A stretch of 64,000 nucleotides of DNA from Candidatus Manganitrophus sp. (GCA_028865235.1 CP114561.1:248001-312000); one strand, 5' to 3'. Shown: positions 1 through 10,665, counted from the first letter of the stretch. The notes: generated from the letters alone by a model not told the origin. Made by a program: numbers and translations.

Positions 1-448
1 GCCCCCTCGGTCAAGAGGAGACGTCCGCGCGCCGCATCGATCTGCAACACGCCGACAAGATAGCCGTAAGGAATCAAAAGGGCCGCGTGGCAACGGTCGG
101 CCCAAACCAACTTCTCCCATTCGAAGGGAGCCGCGGAGGCCGGATCGGAGGTGGCCTGCTCGGTTAATGAGAGCCATTCCAACGGAGTCCGCTCGTAGAT
201 ACAAAGATACGCGTCATACCGAAGGACATTCCCCATCCCGATCCCGGTTCCGACCTGCTCGATGCCGTACCCGCACGAGAAGGGCTCGATCCCAAACTCC
301 CGGGAGAGGCTCCTCTGCTGGCGTGTTTCAACCGGCGTTGCGGCAAGTCTTCCCGAGAGATATAAAAGTTGGTGGGGAGAGGAATCGCCGCCGAGGCGAA
401 GAGAAGGGGAGACCGCTTGACAGGTCCCGAATGTAAGATACGCTTCAT
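1..448 (-). CDS. Hypothetical protein, partial and probably frameshifted
   Basis: Reading leftwards, a frame runs open off the left edge of the window and encodes a well-formed globular sequence (for example EFGIEPFSCGYGIEQVG, then IYERTPLEWLSL and AALLIPYGYLVGVLQID). That frame has no ATG or GTG at its upstream end. A nearby ATG at 448 opens a second frame (MKRILHSGPVKRSP...) that would join it through one frameshift near position 330. Other genes here carry similar frameshifts, so a single gene with an indel is the simplest reading. I do not recognise the family. The tail could belong to a sensor or GAF-like fold, but nothing diagnostic is visible. Confidence 0.4.
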
Positions 449-627
449 GACAAAAGACGGCGGGAGCGCCGAGGTGATTTTTGAAAACAGTCGAAAAAGG
501 CTGCTGTTGCCCGATCAACATCGATCCCTCCGTTACGCCGAGCATAACACAGTCGGCGGTAAAGAAACACGATCGGCCCTTTCGGGTATTGGGCCAGTTT
601 GGTTTTAAGTGCTCTCTTTTTTTGGCA

Positions 628-694
628 GTCATTCCTGCGCAGGCGGGAATCCAGGAACTGAGACCCTCTGGATGCCCGCTTCCGCGGGCATGAC
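628..694. repeat. REP-like palindromic interspersed repeat
   Basis: The sequence starts GTCATTCCTGCGCAGGCGGG and ends with a GCCCGCTTCCGCGGGCATGAC-like arm, so the ends are inverted copies (GTCAT...ATGAC) enclosing two short GC hairpins. This layout, with an ATTCC/GGAAT-CCAG core, is the familiar REP/MITE-like palindrome scattered between genes in many Gram-negative bacteria. It lies in a stretch from about 450 to 909 in which no gene is visible. Confidence 0.6.
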
Positions 695-794
695 GCGCTT
701 CGGAATTTTACAAAATGACCCACTACCCCTTTTCAAATCCCCGCCATTTTGATGATCTACGTCACTCTCTTTTGAAAATTTAAATAAAAATGGA

Positions 795-821
795 TTGATC
801 CGACGTTTTTTGTGTTACAAT
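795..821 (+). promoter_or_regulatory. Candidate sigma70 promoter for the M23 peptidase gene
   Basis: TTGATC at 795-800 and TACAAT at 816-821 resemble -35 and -10 boxes, but the spacer is only 15 bases, shorter than the usual 16-18. The surrounding region is locally AT-rich and ends about 90 bases before the ATG at 910. Confidence 0.3.
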
Positions 822-909
822 GCAGCGGCTTTTTCATTTTTTTCTCGTTTTAAAAATCCTCGCATCGGATATAATAATATCAACCTTCTCTGTATCGGTT
901 TGAGGTTCT

Positions 910-2207
910 ATGCGGAAAGTCGGACTCGGCTTAACCCTTTTTTTTCTTATCGCTCTACCTCGTGTCGCATTGGCTGCCCGAGGGTGATTCAGCCCCCGAA
1001 GGGGAGACCGGCTCGGTGAATGAACAATCGGCCGAGGGATTGTCCTCCGAGATCGCCCCCGATATCCTTACCGCCCTGGCCCCGGAGAGGGCCGAAGACA
1101 TCGTAAAAGAAATCGTAAAGGAGCATACCTTCAAATCAGGTGATTCGCTTTTTTTCTGTTCTCTCCGTCTTGGGGATTCCCGATGCGGAGATTTTCGATA
1201 TCATGAAAGCGGCCAAAAAAGTATACGATCTGAGGAAGATCATCCCCGGGCAAAAGATCATCGTCTTCTTGGAGGAAACCCCTCAAGCGGTCGGTAAGAT
1301 GCTGGTTCAGATCGACCCGTTCCGTTCTCTCAAGGTGGAGCGCTCGGAGAACGGGTTCCAAGTGGTCGAAGAGAAAACCCCACTCGAACGAGACATTGTC
1401 AGTCACGACGGAGTCATCTCAGACACCCTCTATGAATCGGCGCGGCGCTCCGGGGTGCCGGCGGAAGTCATTCTCGATCTTTCGGATATTTTCGCCTGGG
1501 ACGTCGACTTCAGCACCGAGATCCAATCGGGAGGGCACTTCCGGGTCGTTTATGAGGTGTTTAAAAATGAGGAAAAGGTCCTCCGGACCGGCCGGGTGTT
1601 GGCGGCCGAGCTGATGAACGAGGGAGAGACCTACCGCGCTTACCATTTTTCCAACGACGGCGGAAAAGGGGATTACTACGATGAAAACGGAAGGTCGCTG
1701 AAGAAGGCTTTCTTGAAATCGCCCCTGCGCTACCGCTACATCAGCTCCGGATTTACGACCAAGCGCTTCCATCCGGTTCTCAAGGTGAATCGGCCTCATT
1801 TGGGAGTCGACTATGCCGCTCCCCGCGGCACGCCGGTGATGGCCGCAAGCGACGGCACCGTCAGCTTCGTCGGCTGGAACGGCGGGCACGGAAAGACAGT
1901 CATCATCCAGCATCGAAACGGGTACAGCACCCTATACGGACATCTTTCAAGTTACTGGGAGGGGATCCGGAAGGGGAAAAAGATCGCGCAGGGAGAGATG
2001 ATCGGACGGGTCGGATCGACCGGATTAAGCACCGGTCCGCATCTTCACTACACCCTCATGCGACACGGCAAACCGATCAATCCGAAAAACGCCGACGTCG
2101 TTCGGGGGGAGCCGCTTCCCAAAACCTCGGAAGCTCCCTTCAAAGAAAATGTCGAGGAGATGAACCGTCACCTCGATTCTGGAGAGCCTGGAAACGGCCG
2201 GATCTAA
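910..2207 (+). CDS. M23 family murein endopeptidase with signal peptide (two frameshifts)
   Basis: Periplasmic peptidoglycan peptidase. The ATG at 910 opens a signal peptide (hydrophobic LTLFFLIALPRVALA). The frame then stops after about 27 codons and continues one frame over through an acidic linker. It shifts again at a T-run near 1148-1155, where KSGDS joins FFSVLSVLGIPDAE. After repair the protein is about 430 residues: signal, linker, an OapA-like region (to about residue 170), a mixed domain, and a C-terminal LytM/M23 domain from about residue 290. The zinc and catalytic signature is visible as HLGVDY and GPHLHY. Length and order match periplasmic M23 proteins of the NlpD/MepM type. The breaks are most simply indel errors. 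A good hairpin terminator follows. Confidence 0.85.
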
Positions 2208-2278
2208 ACCGCTTCATCTTGTTCGACGACAGATCGACGCATCTTATTTTCGTAAACCGTTTACCTCATTGAACACCG

Positions 2279-2308
2279 GCAGCGCGGACCTCTCTGCGCT
2301 GCTTTTTC
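2279..2308 (+). terminator. Rho-independent terminator after the M23 gene
   Basis: A perfect 7-bp stem GCAGCGC/GCGCTGC with a 10-base loop is followed directly by TTTTTCT. It lies about 70 bases downstream of the M23 stop codon and upstream of the porin gene. Confidence 0.7.
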
Positions 2309-2446
2309 TAACCCCGCCTATTTTCATGTTTATTCTCCTTTCCGATTTGACAATCCGAATCCCTCTGTTAGATTTGTAAAGGCGACTGCGGAAGGAAACT
2401 TTTCGCACTCCAGCTCGGTCTATCCCAAAAACTAACGGAGATCAAG

Positions 2447-3716
2447 ATGCGTCGATCCATCATCATGTCGTCATGGCTCGTACTGTCTACTTTCTTCGCA
2501 CCGCTCGCCTTTGCAGCGCCGGAATCCCTCTCTGAGTTGAGCGAAAGGGTCGAGAAGATCGAAGAAAAAAACAAACGACTGGAAAATGAAATCGGAAAAC
2601 AAAGAGAAACGATCGATTCTTTATCCCCAAAAACAGATGCGTTGGGGCGAAACAATTTCCCCGAGGAGGATGAGGCGCCCTTCTTTACGACGGAGAATCG
2701 GAAGGTCAGGACGGCGGAATTTCGACGCTGAAAATAACGGGATTTTGGGATTTTGGTTTCAATGCCACCATCGGCGAAGACGAACACAGCAAGTCGTTTA
2801 CAACAGGGGAACTCGATTTGTTCCTCACCGCTGAAATTTCGGAAAAGGTCAGCTTTCTGACGGAGATGGTCTTTTATCCGGTGGCGGTCCAAAACCGACT
2901 CGTTTTCGAGATGCAGCGGGTCATTCTAAAGTATTCATTCTCCGATCTTGTCAATCTGCAGATCGGCCGAATGCACACGGCTTTGGGATACTGGAATCAT
3001 ACCTTCCATCATGGAACATGGCTTCAAACCACCGTTCTGAGACCCGAAATCTATCGCTTCGACGAATATGATCACGGCCTCTTGCCGGTGCATTCCGTCG
3101 GGGTTGAATTCTTCGGGACAAAGGCGTTCCGCCCTCTTCATTTGGAATACCATCTCGGTGTGACCAACGGTCGGGGCAAAACGACGAATACGGCCGATGC
3201 GATTCAAAACCTCAGAGACGACAATGATTCAAAGGCCTTCAACTTCTTACTCGGCCTCACGCCGCGGCTGATCGAAGGGCTTCAGGTGGGGGAAGCCTTT
3301 ATCTCGACAAAATACCGGCCGATCCGACCAAACCGGCGAGAGTAGAGCCGATCGACGAGCGGATTACGGGAGCCTATGCGGTCTATTTCCGTCATCAGGC
3401 CGAGCTCCTCGGAGAGATTTTTAAGATCGATCATCACGATCAAACATCGGGAAAAGATTTCGACACGCTCGGATTTTATCTGCAGGGGGGGTATAAGACG
3501 GATGAGTGGACCCCGTATTATCGGTTCGATCGGGTGAACGTCGGGGAAGGGGATCCTTATCTGACTTCCAAGCAGATCGATATCACGAAACATACCTTCG
3601 GACTCCGGTGGGATCTGTTTTCCTGGAACGCTCTGAAAATGGAATACGGGTTTGCTCGCAATCCCGGTGATGAACGGTCTCAATTCATCAACCTGAACTC
3701 TTCCGCCACTTTTTAG
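2447..3716 (+). CDS. Outer-membrane beta-barrel porin-like protein with coiled-coil N terminus (two frameshifts)
   Basis: The protein starts with a signal peptide (MRRSIIMSSWLVLSTFFAPLAFA) and a short heptad coiled coil (about residues 25-60). The rest is alternating beta-strand sequence typical of a trimeric porin: LKITGFWDFGFNATIGED, FLTAEISEKVSFLTEM, LQIGRMHTALGYWNH and, near the end, GFYLQGGYKTDEWTPYYRF and LRWDLFSWNALKMEYGF. The reading frame changes near 2700 and at a G-run around 3286-3291, where QVGGSLYLDK joins cleanly. Total length is about 423 residues. The overall plan resembles phosphate- or sulfate-selective porin-like proteins, but the substrate is not readable. It lies 10 bases upstream of a PBP-like gene and the c-di-GMP gene and is probably cotranscribed with them. 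Confidence 0.75.
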
Positions 3717-3726
3717 CCAACGGTCG

Positions 3727-4203
3727 GTGTTGAAAAGCTTATCGCTCACTATCCTGGTAATCCTATTGACCTCCACCCTGTGCGCCGGCGCGTATGGTTT
3801 AGAGCTGGCCGTCATCGTGAACAAAGAGAATCCGATCGATGATCTTTCGTCGGAAGAGTTGGTCCGGATTTTCAAACAGGAAAAACAATATTGGGATCAG
3901 CGGAAGAAAATTTATTTCCTGATGCAGGAAACCGGGAGCGTTGAAAAAGAAATCGTCCTCCGGAAAATCTACAAAATGGACCCTGAAGCGCTGAAGAAAT
4001 TTTGGCTGGCCAAGATGTTCAGGGGAGAGATCTCCTCGTTTCCCAAAACGCTCAGCTCCAACGGTGCGATGAAGCGTTTCATCAGCCGTTCTCCAATGTC
4101 GATCGGGTACATTGATGCCGCGGAAACGGATGACAGCGTCAAGGCGCTTTCTATCGACGGAAAACGGCCGGGGGAACCGGGCTACTCTCTCACCGATCGG
4201 TAG
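3727..4203 (+). CDS. PstS/PBP-like periplasmic protein
   Basis: A 158-residue secreted protein with a GTG start and signal peptide (LTILVILLTSTLCAGAYG). The mature part (LAVIVNKENPIDDLSSEEL, then VRIFKQEKQYWDQ and SMSIGYIDAAE-type C terminus) matches the short PBP-like domain related to phosphate-binding PstS. That domain is commonly found alone, without permease genes, next to sensory proteins. No Pst transporter components are near. The gene sits 10 bases after the porin and 16 bases before the dCache GGDEF-EAL gene, so a role as a periplasmic ligand-binding partner of that sensor is plausible but inferred. Confidence 0.7.
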   Translation: MLKSLSLTILVILLTSTLCAGAYGLELAVIVNKENPIDDLSSEELVRIFKQEKQYWDQRKKIYFLMQETGSVEKEIVLRKIYKMDPEALKKFWLAKMFRGEISSFPKTLSSNGAMKRFISRSPMSIGYIDAAETDDSVKALSIDGKRPGEPGYSLTDR

Positions 4204-4219
4204 CCGCTGAAAAGGCATT

Positions 4220-6988
4220 ATGAAGATTCGGACAAAGACGACCCTTATTTTTCTCACCTTCTCCCTGATCCCACTGGTCCTCATCGGCGCCTTCGCTTAC
4301 AAAACCGGTCAAACCGCCATCATGCAAAGCCTCGGGGGAAGCTTCCAACAGATTGCGAATCAAACGATCGACAAGGTGGACCGCAGTCTCTACGATGTCC
4401 ATCGCAATGTAAAAACGTGGGCCGAACTGGATCTCATGGAAGAGGTGATCACGGGCGATCTGGACGGAAGGATCTCCTCCTTCCTGATCCGATTGTCGAA
4501 AGAGTACGGCTCTTTCTCCTCGATCCATGTTCTCAATACGGATGGAACCATCATCGCTTCCAGCCGTCCGGACCGGATCGGCTCGGAATTCAACCAAGAA
4601 AATCTCTTCATGAAAGCGATCCGAGGGGAGGGGGCCATTCAAGATATCCACGAGGAGGACACCGAGAAGGGATGGGGGGTGACCTTCGCCTTTCCGATCC
4701 GATCGAAATCGGAAAAAGAGAAGGTGATCGGCGTCCTCACCGGAAGATGGAAGGCGGATGAGCTCGCCAAGATGACCCAGGTGGTCCAAGGGGAAAAGGG
4801 ATCGCCGCGTCTGCTGCTCATTCGCGGAGACGGCTTGGTCATTTCCGCTCCCGAGGTCGAGCAGGAGATTCTCTTTAAACGGAACCTGGTCGAGTTCAAG
4901 TTGCAATCGGCCGCGTCGGCCATCCGAAAGGGAAGGGGATATTTGATCGAGAATGACGAAGAGGGGAGAGCGTCTCTCATCGGCTATGACTATTCAAAAG
5001 GTTATCGCGATTTTCAGGGGCTCGGTTGGAGCGTCCTGGTCGTCAGAGATCTTGAGGCCGCTTTCGAACCGATACAACAAATGAAGTGGACCATCTTGAC
5101 CGTCGTGCTCGGGGTCGGAGTCCTTGTCCTGACCATCTCTGTCTTCGTTACGCGAACGCTGACCAATCCAATTCTGGAGATCTCCCAAATCGCAAGCCGC
5201 GTCGCACAAGGAGATTTCGAAGGCAAAGCAAAACCGCTTTCAAAAGACGAGATCGGATCGCTCACCCTGACTTTCAACCGAATGATCGAGGACCTGAAAA
5301 AACAGCGAGATCAATTGGTCGATAAAAACTATGTCGATTCCATCATCGAGAACATGACCAATAGCTTGATCGTGATCAATACGGAAGGATTGATCGAAAG
5401 GGTCAACAAGGCGACGCTCGATCTGCTTGGGTTTACAGAGAAAGAGCTCATCGACCAACCGGTCGGCCTGATCTTCCCGGACGACCTTCTCACGATGGTG
5501 ATGGCGCTGAAGGCGCCGATGGAGAAAGGGTTCCTCAACAACATCGAAACGGCGTATCTCTCGAAATCCGGACAATCGATTCCCGTCTTCTTCTCCGGCT
5601 CCGTCATGCAGAACAATCAGGGAAAGATCGAAGGAATCATCTGTGTGGCGCAAGACATCACGGAGCGAAAGAAGTCGGTCGAACGGCTGAACTATCTCGC
5701 CAGCCACGACGCGCTGACGACTCTGCCGAACCGGACCCTTTTCCACGACCGACTTGGACAGGCGATCTCCCGGGTGGCGTGGCGGAACCGGCTGGTGGCG
5801 GTTCTCTTCCTCGATTTGGATCGATTCAAAGTGATCAACGACACGTTGGGGCATGCCGTCGGCGATCTGCTTCTGCAAGAGGTCGCAAAGCGGTTGGAGC
5901 TTCTTCTCCGCAGCGGGGATACCGTGGCCCGCCTCGGCGGGGACGAGTTCGTGATCATTCTGGACGACGTGGCCAAGGCCGAAGATGTCGCCAAGGTCTG
6001 CCAAAAGATTTTGGACGCCCTCTCCAAGCCTTTTTTGCTCAAAGAGCATGAGCTTTTCATTACCGTCAGCATCGGGATCAGCCTCTTTCCGAACGACGGT
6101 CGAGACGCCGAGACCCTTCTAAAGAATGCCGATACCGCCATGTACAAAGCCAAAGAGCAGGGGCGAAATAACTATCAACACTTCTCCCCGAACATGAATG
6201 TAAAGGCTCTGGAGCGACTCGCCCTTGAGACCAATTTGAGGCATGCGTTGGAACGGAATGAATTTTTGCTTCATTTTCAACCTTTCGTCTCCTTGGCCAC
6301 CGGAGAAATCGTCGGAATGGAGGCGTTGATCCGTTGGCGACACCCCGACCTTGGAATGGTCTCCCCCGCTCAATTTATCCCGCTCGCCGAGGAGACCGGC
6401 CTCATCGTTCCAATCAGCGAATGGGTGTTGAAAACAGCGTGCCGGCAAAATAAAAAGTGGCAGGAACTGGGGTTGAGGCCGATCCGGATGGCGGTCAACC
6501 TCTCGGCGCGTCAGTTTTACGAGAAAGATTTTCGAAAGGGGGTCGTCGCCACCCTTCGAGAGACCGGACTCGAGCCGCATTACCTTGAGCTCGAGCTGAC
6601 GGAAGGGACGATCATGAAAAGCACCGACGTGACGGTCACGGCGTTGGATGAATTCCACCAACTTGGAATCGCCATTTCAATCGACGATTTCGGCACCGGT
6701 TACTCCTCCCTCAACTATCTGAAACGGTTCCCGGTGAACAAGCTGAAGATCGATCAATCGTTTGTCCGCGACATCGTGAAAGATCCGGACGATGCCGCCA
6801 TCACCAATGCGATTGTCGTCCTCGGTCACACCTTGCAGCTGAAAACGATTGCAGAAGGGGTGGAGACGCAGGAACAGCTCGCTTTTTTGCGTTCCATCGG
6901 ATGTGACGAGGTGCAGGGATATCTCTTCAGCAAACCCCTTCCCGCCGAAGAAGCGACGAAAATATTAGCCGAGGGAAAACGTCTCTAG
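4220..6988 (+). CDS. dCache-HAMP-PAS-GGDEF-EAL cyclic di-GMP protein
   Basis: A 922-residue inner-membrane sensor for cyclic di-GMP turnover. Order: TM1 (about 7-27), periplasmic double-Cache domain (about 30-280), TM2 (about 290-312), HAMP (about 315-365), PAS (about 372-490), GGDEF (about 490-655) and EAL (about 670-920). The GGDEF motif is intact (ARLGGDEFVI, about residue 571) and is preceded by an RxxD inhibitory site (RSGD) five residues upstream. The EAL motif (MEALIRWRHP, about residue 700), the NLSARQF segment and the DDFGTGYSSL loop are also intact. Both synthase and phosphodiesterase activities are therefore possible. The upstream porin and PBP-like genes suggest the Cache domain reads a periplasmic ligand. 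Confidence 0.93.
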   Translation: MKIRTKTTLIFLTFSLIPLVLIGAFAYKTGQTAIMQSLGGSFQQIANQTIDKVDRSLYDVHRNVKTWAELDLMEEVITGDLDGRISSFLIRLSKEYGSFSSIHVLNTDGTIIASSRPDRIGSEFNQENLFMKAIRGEGAIQDIHEEDTEKGWGVTFAFPIRSKSEKEKVIGVLTGRWKADELAKMTQVVQGEKGSPRLLLIRGDGLVISAPEVEQEILFKRNLVEFKLQSAASAIRKGRGYLIENDEEGRASLIGYDYSKGYRDFQGLGWSVLVVRDLEAAFEPIQQMKWTILTVVLGVGVLVLTISVFVTRTLTNPILEISQIASRVAQGDFEGKAKPLSKDEIGSLTLTFNRMIEDLKKQRDQLVDKNYVDSIIENMTNSLIVINTEGLIERVNKATLDLLGFTEKELIDQPVGLIFPDDLLTMVMALKAPMEKGFLNNIETAYLSKSGQSIPVFFSGSVMQNNQGKIEGIICVAQDITERKKSVERLNYLASHDALTTLPNRTLFHDRLGQAISRVAWRNRLVAVLFLDLDRFKVINDTLGHAVGDLLLQEVAKRLELLLRSGDTVARLGGDEFVIILDDVAKAEDVAKVCQKILDALSKPFLLKEHELFITVSIGISLFPNDGRDAETLLKNADTAMYKAKEQGRNNYQHFSPNMNVKALERLALETNLRHALERNEFLLHFQPFVSLATGEIVGMEALIRWRHPDLGMVSPAQFIPLAEETGLIVPISEWVLKTACRQNKKWQELGLRPIRMAVNLSARQFYEKDFRKGVVATLRETGLEPHYLELELTEGTIMKSTDVTVTALDEFHQLGIAISIDDFGTGYSSLNYLKRFPVNKLKIDQSFVRDIVKDPDDAAITNAIVVLGHTLQLKTIAEGVETQEQLAFLRSIGCDEVQGYLFSKPLPAEEATKILAEGKRL

Positions 6989-7046
6989 CTCCGGCTCCAT
7001 GTCAGGTAAAAATCATCGCGGTCGGTTCGAGAGAGGCGGAGAGCGC

Positions 7047-9972
7047 TCATCTTTCTTTTCCGTCGAGCTTGGCAACGGCGGCCGCGAGCTGCGCCGGTTG
7101 GACCGGTTTCGAAAGATGGGTCTGGAAGCCTGCCGAAAGAATTTTCTTGCCGTCTTCCGTTCTTGAATAGGCCGTCAGGGCCAAGGCGGGAATATTCCCC
7201 CTTGCTCCGGCGCCAGCGCCCGGATTTTCCGAATCAGGTCGTATCCGTCTTCTTCGGGCATGGCGATATCGCTCACCAAGATATCGGGGCGCGCTTCCGC
7301 AAAGACTCTCATCGCTTCTTTCACCGATCCGACCGCCGTGACCTCCGCCTGACACTGTCTGAGGGTCGTCATCACCAGATCGCGCGCGTCCGCTTCATCG
7401 TCCACAACCAACACCCGTAAACCACGGCGCAGGACCGGACGCTTCTCCGGGCCGCCGGGCTGCATCGCGGCGGGAAGCCGCCGCATCTCCTCTTTCACCC
7501 GGACCGGCCGGCCGGGCAATTTAACGGTGAAGGTGGCCCCTTTTCCTTTTCCGGGGCTCTCCGCGGAGACCGTTCCTCCGTGGAGTTCGACAAGATGGCG
7601 GACGATCGCCAGACCCAGGCCGAGGCCGCTATGCGTGCGGGTGCTCGAGGAGTCGGCCTGCCGGAATCGATCGAACACATAAGGAAGAAAATCGGGAGCG
7701 ATCCCTATTCCGGTATCGCGAACGCGGATTTGGACATCGGGATCGATTTGATCCGCCTCAATGGAAACGCTCCCTTGCCGGGGGGTGAATTTGATTGCGT
7801 TGGAGATTAGATTCCAAATGACCTGTTGAAGCCGATCGGGATCTCCCAAGACGGAGAGCGACGGATCGGAGAGGCGCGATGTGATGGAAATCCCTTTCGC
7901 GTCGGCGGCGGGCTGAACCGAATCGATGGCCGCGCGGAGAACCGGGGCGACCTCGATTTGGCGCGCCTCCATGTGGAGTTTTCCGGTAATGATCCTGGAA
8001 ACGTCGAGAAGGTCCTCGATCAGCTGCGCTTGCGACGTTGCGTTTCTTGAAATCGATTCCAGGGCGCGGCGGTTCGTCTCCGCGTCGAGCGTCTCTCCTT
8101 GCATAATGTGGGACCATCCCAAAATAGCATTGAGGGGGGTCCGAAGCTCATGGGAGACCACCGCCAGAAATTCGTCCTTGGCGTGGTTCGCCTCCTGGGC
8201 TTGCCGGTAAAGGCGCGCATTCTCGATGGCGAGGGCGGCCCGCCGGGCAAGATCCTGCGCCAGGGCGAGATCCTTCGGGCTGTAGATGCGGCCCGACTCG
8301 GCGGAGAGGAAAGTCATCGCCCCGATCGGACGACTCTGGATAATGAGCGGAACGATCATGACCGATCGAGGCCCGATCTCCCGCAGCAGTCGAAGATGGG
8401 CTTCATCCCGGGCGGATCCGGCCAGATTCGCGTCGGAAATTTCCGTGTAGATCTCAGGACGGCCCGACCGCAGCACCTCCGACACCCCCTCGGCCTGATT
8501 CGGATCGATCGGATAACGCTCCTGGATCTCCTGGAGCCGTTTCGCCTTTTCCGGATCGACATGAGACAACGCGACGGGATGGATCGATCCATCCTTCTCG
8601 ACGATGCTGACGGTGCACCCGTCGGCCAGGCGGGGAACGGCCAACTCGGCCAGGCGGGTGAGGATCGCCTCGTATTCGAGGGAGGAGGTCAGCAGCGCCC
8701 CGGCCTCGGAAAGAAAAGTCAGGCGCTCTTGGGCCGCTTCGGCTTCGATGCGCGCCGTCTGCTCTCGGACCAGTTGCTCCCGCTCTTCCTCGGCCTTCTT
8801 TCGCTCGGTGATATCCTCGGAGATGCCCAAGAGGTAGAGCGGTTTTCCTTCTTTGTCGTAGAGGGGGATCTTCTTGGTATGCAGAATCCTCATGCCGAGG
8901 CGCCTTGTCTGGATCGGCTCTTCCGGAATATCGACCAGACGGCCCTCATTGAGGACCTGGCGGTCTTTAGAGACGAAAAAATCGGCCTGATCTTTTGGAA
9001 AAAAATCATAGTCGTTTTTTCCGATCAAATCCTCTCTGGGGTAGCCCAACAGCGCTTCGCCGGCTTTGTTGAATCGCACGAACCGAAGCTCCTGCGCCTC
9101 TTTCACGAAAATCATGTTCGGAAGGTTTTCGACGATGGAGTTGAGAAAGTCTTCCGCGCGCCGCAACTCCTCTTCCGCCTCGCTCCGCTCCGTAATGTCC
9201 TGCCCGGTGCCGATCATTTTTATCGGTTGGCCGTCCGGGCCGCGATCCACCTCCCCCCGCGCTTGAAGCGTCCGGACGGCGCCGTCGGGACGAATAATCC
9301 GGTGAGAAAAGCTGAACGACGGTAGGTCGGAGAGCGCCCGTCTGATCATTTCCTGCGTGCGGGAGCGGTCGTCCGGGTGCACACGATCGAGGAATGTTTC
9401 ATAAGTCATTTCTGAAAACTGGGGGGTGAGACCGTAGATTCGGTAGAGCTCATCCGACCAGGTCACCTTGTTTTCTCGAATATCCCACTCCCAACTTCCG
9501 AGGGAGGCGATCTCCTGCGCCACGGCGAGTTGATGCTCGCTCTTTCGGAGCTGCTCTTCCGTCCGGTTCTTTTCGGCGATCTGATGCTGCAGTTCCGGAT
9601 TCACTTTTCCGATGGAGCCGTCCGATCGACGCGCCGTTTGGACGAATGCACGGCCGCAGCCAAGAAGCTGATCGCGATCCCTTCGAGAATGAAGAGGCTG
9701 AACTGGGTCAGGGTGCTCCGGTCGAATCGTCCAAAGGAGTGGAGGGGAGGGAGGAAAAAATAATCGGACGCGGCGGCGGCCAGGAAAGTCGTTATGAGGG
9801 CGGGTCCCGGCCCGCCGCGCCAGGCGCTGATGAGGACCGGGACAAAAAGAAGGAGGAAAGCCCCTTGCCCACTGAATGCGGCGCCCGTCCATTCTTTAAG
9901 GAGGAGGGCGACCATCAAGACCAGCGGCCCCAGGCCGTATCTCAACAGGAGTCGATGATGTTTCTCAAACAT
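7047..9972 (-). CDS. Hybrid sensor histidine kinase: 4TM-PAS-PAS-GAF-HisKA-HATPase-REC (two frameshifts)
   Basis: Membrane-bound sensor kinase of about 975 residues. The ATG at 9972 starts a DUF4118/KdpD-like four-helix membrane domain (GLGPLVLMVALLLKEW, then LLLFVPVLISAW). A frameshift near 9605-9640 joins it to two PAS domains (WEWDIRENKVTWSDEL; NMIFVKEAQELRFVRFNKAG), a GAF domain, the HisKA box (VVSHELRTPLNAIL, phospho-His), the HATPase N box (VIWNLISNAIKF), G1 (RDTGIGI) and G2 (GLGLGLAIV). A receiver domain follows with VVDDE and the phospho-Asp segment DILVSDIAMPEEDG. A second frameshift near 7200, at a run of C, leads to the normal end (ALALTAY...THLSKPVQ). No cognate response regulator is adjacent, and the GGDEF-EAL gene is convergent. 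Confidence 0.88.
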
Positions 9973-10018
9973 TGATTTCTCATAGCCCTGTTTGAGTATA
10001 ATTTAAAACAGATAATTC

Positions 10019-10046
10019 ATTATATCGACACTTACCGAAAAATCAA
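10019..10046 (-). promoter_or_regulatory. Promoter of the hybrid kinase gene
   Basis: On the minus strand, TTGATT (complement of 10041-10046) and TATAAT (complement of 10019-10024) are separated by 16 bases, about 50 bases upstream of the kinase ATG. Confidence 0.55.
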
Positions 10047-10060
10047 GGCTTGAAAATCCG

Positions 10061-10089
10061 TTGCCCCTCTCCCTTGGATTTTATATAAT
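10061..10089 (+). promoter_or_regulatory. Promoter of the nicotinamidase gene
   Basis: TTGCCC at 10061-10066 and a perfect TATAAT at 10084-10089 are separated by 17 bases and lie 22 bases before the ATG at 10111. A GAAGGGGAAAG ribosome site follows. Confidence 0.55.
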
Positions 10090-10110
10090 TTCGAGTGAAG
10101 GGGAAAGCGA

Positions 10111-10665
10111 ATGAAGATCGCCGGCAAAACCGCATTGATCGTGGTAGACGTTCAGAACGACTTTTGTCCGGGAGGCGCGCTGGCGGTTCCCGCGGGAGAT
10201 TCGGTGGCTCCCATTCTAAACCGGTATGCCGATCTCTTTTCAAGATCCGGCGCGCCGATTTATGCGACGCGCGATTGGCACCCGGAAAATCATCTCTCTT
10301 TTAAAGCGCGCGGCGGCCCCTGGCCGCCGCATTGCGTGCAAGGAACAAAGGGGGCCGAATTTCACCCCCGTTTGTCCCTCCCGAGGAACGTGACGATGAT
10401 CTTAAAAGGAACCGATCCCGACAGAGAAGCATACTCCGGCTTTCAAGGAACCGATCTGGCGGAACGGCTCCGGCGGCAGCAGGTTGAACGGCTCTTTGTC
10501 GGAGGCCTCGCCACCGATTATTGCGTGAAGAGCACCGTCCTGGATGCGCTTAAAGCGGGGTTCGAGACGGTCTTTTTGAAGGATGCCTCACGCGGGGTCG
10601 ACGTCCAACCCGGCGACAGCGAAAAAGCAGTCGAAGAGATGAAAAAGGGGGGGCTTCCGTCTTGA
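10111..10665 (+). CDS. pncA: Nicotinamidase (isochorismatase fold)
   Basis: 184 residues, the usual size for PncA. Converts nicotinamide to nicotinate in the NAD salvage pathway, in the cytoplasm. The catalytic triad is visible: Asp13 in VVDVQNDF, Lys99 in MILKGTD and Cys138 in ATDYCVKST. The metal site RDWHPENH is intact. The C terminus is regular (KDASRGVDV). It has its own promoter and good ribosome site, and its neighbours are unrelated, so it is probably monocistronic. Confidence 0.93.
   Translation: MKIAGKTALIVVDVQNDFCPGGALAVPAGDSVAPILNRYADLFSRSGAPIYATRDWHPENHLSFKARGGPWPPHCVQGTKGAEFHPRLSLPRNVTMILKGTDPDREAYSGFQGTDLAERLRRQQVERLFVGGLATDYCVKSTVLDALKAGFETVFLKDASRGVDVQPGDSEKAVEEMKKGGLPS

Noticed and set aside
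4190..4906. Long minus-strand frame opposite the GGDEF-EAL gene
   Set aside because: It lies wholly opposite a clearly coding gene, has shadow composition (His/Asp/Arg-rich) and no motif.
8099..9325. 408-codon plus-strand frame inside the hybrid kinase locus
   Set aside because: The opposite strand encodes PAS, GAF and histidine kinase motifs in frame, so this is a shadow.
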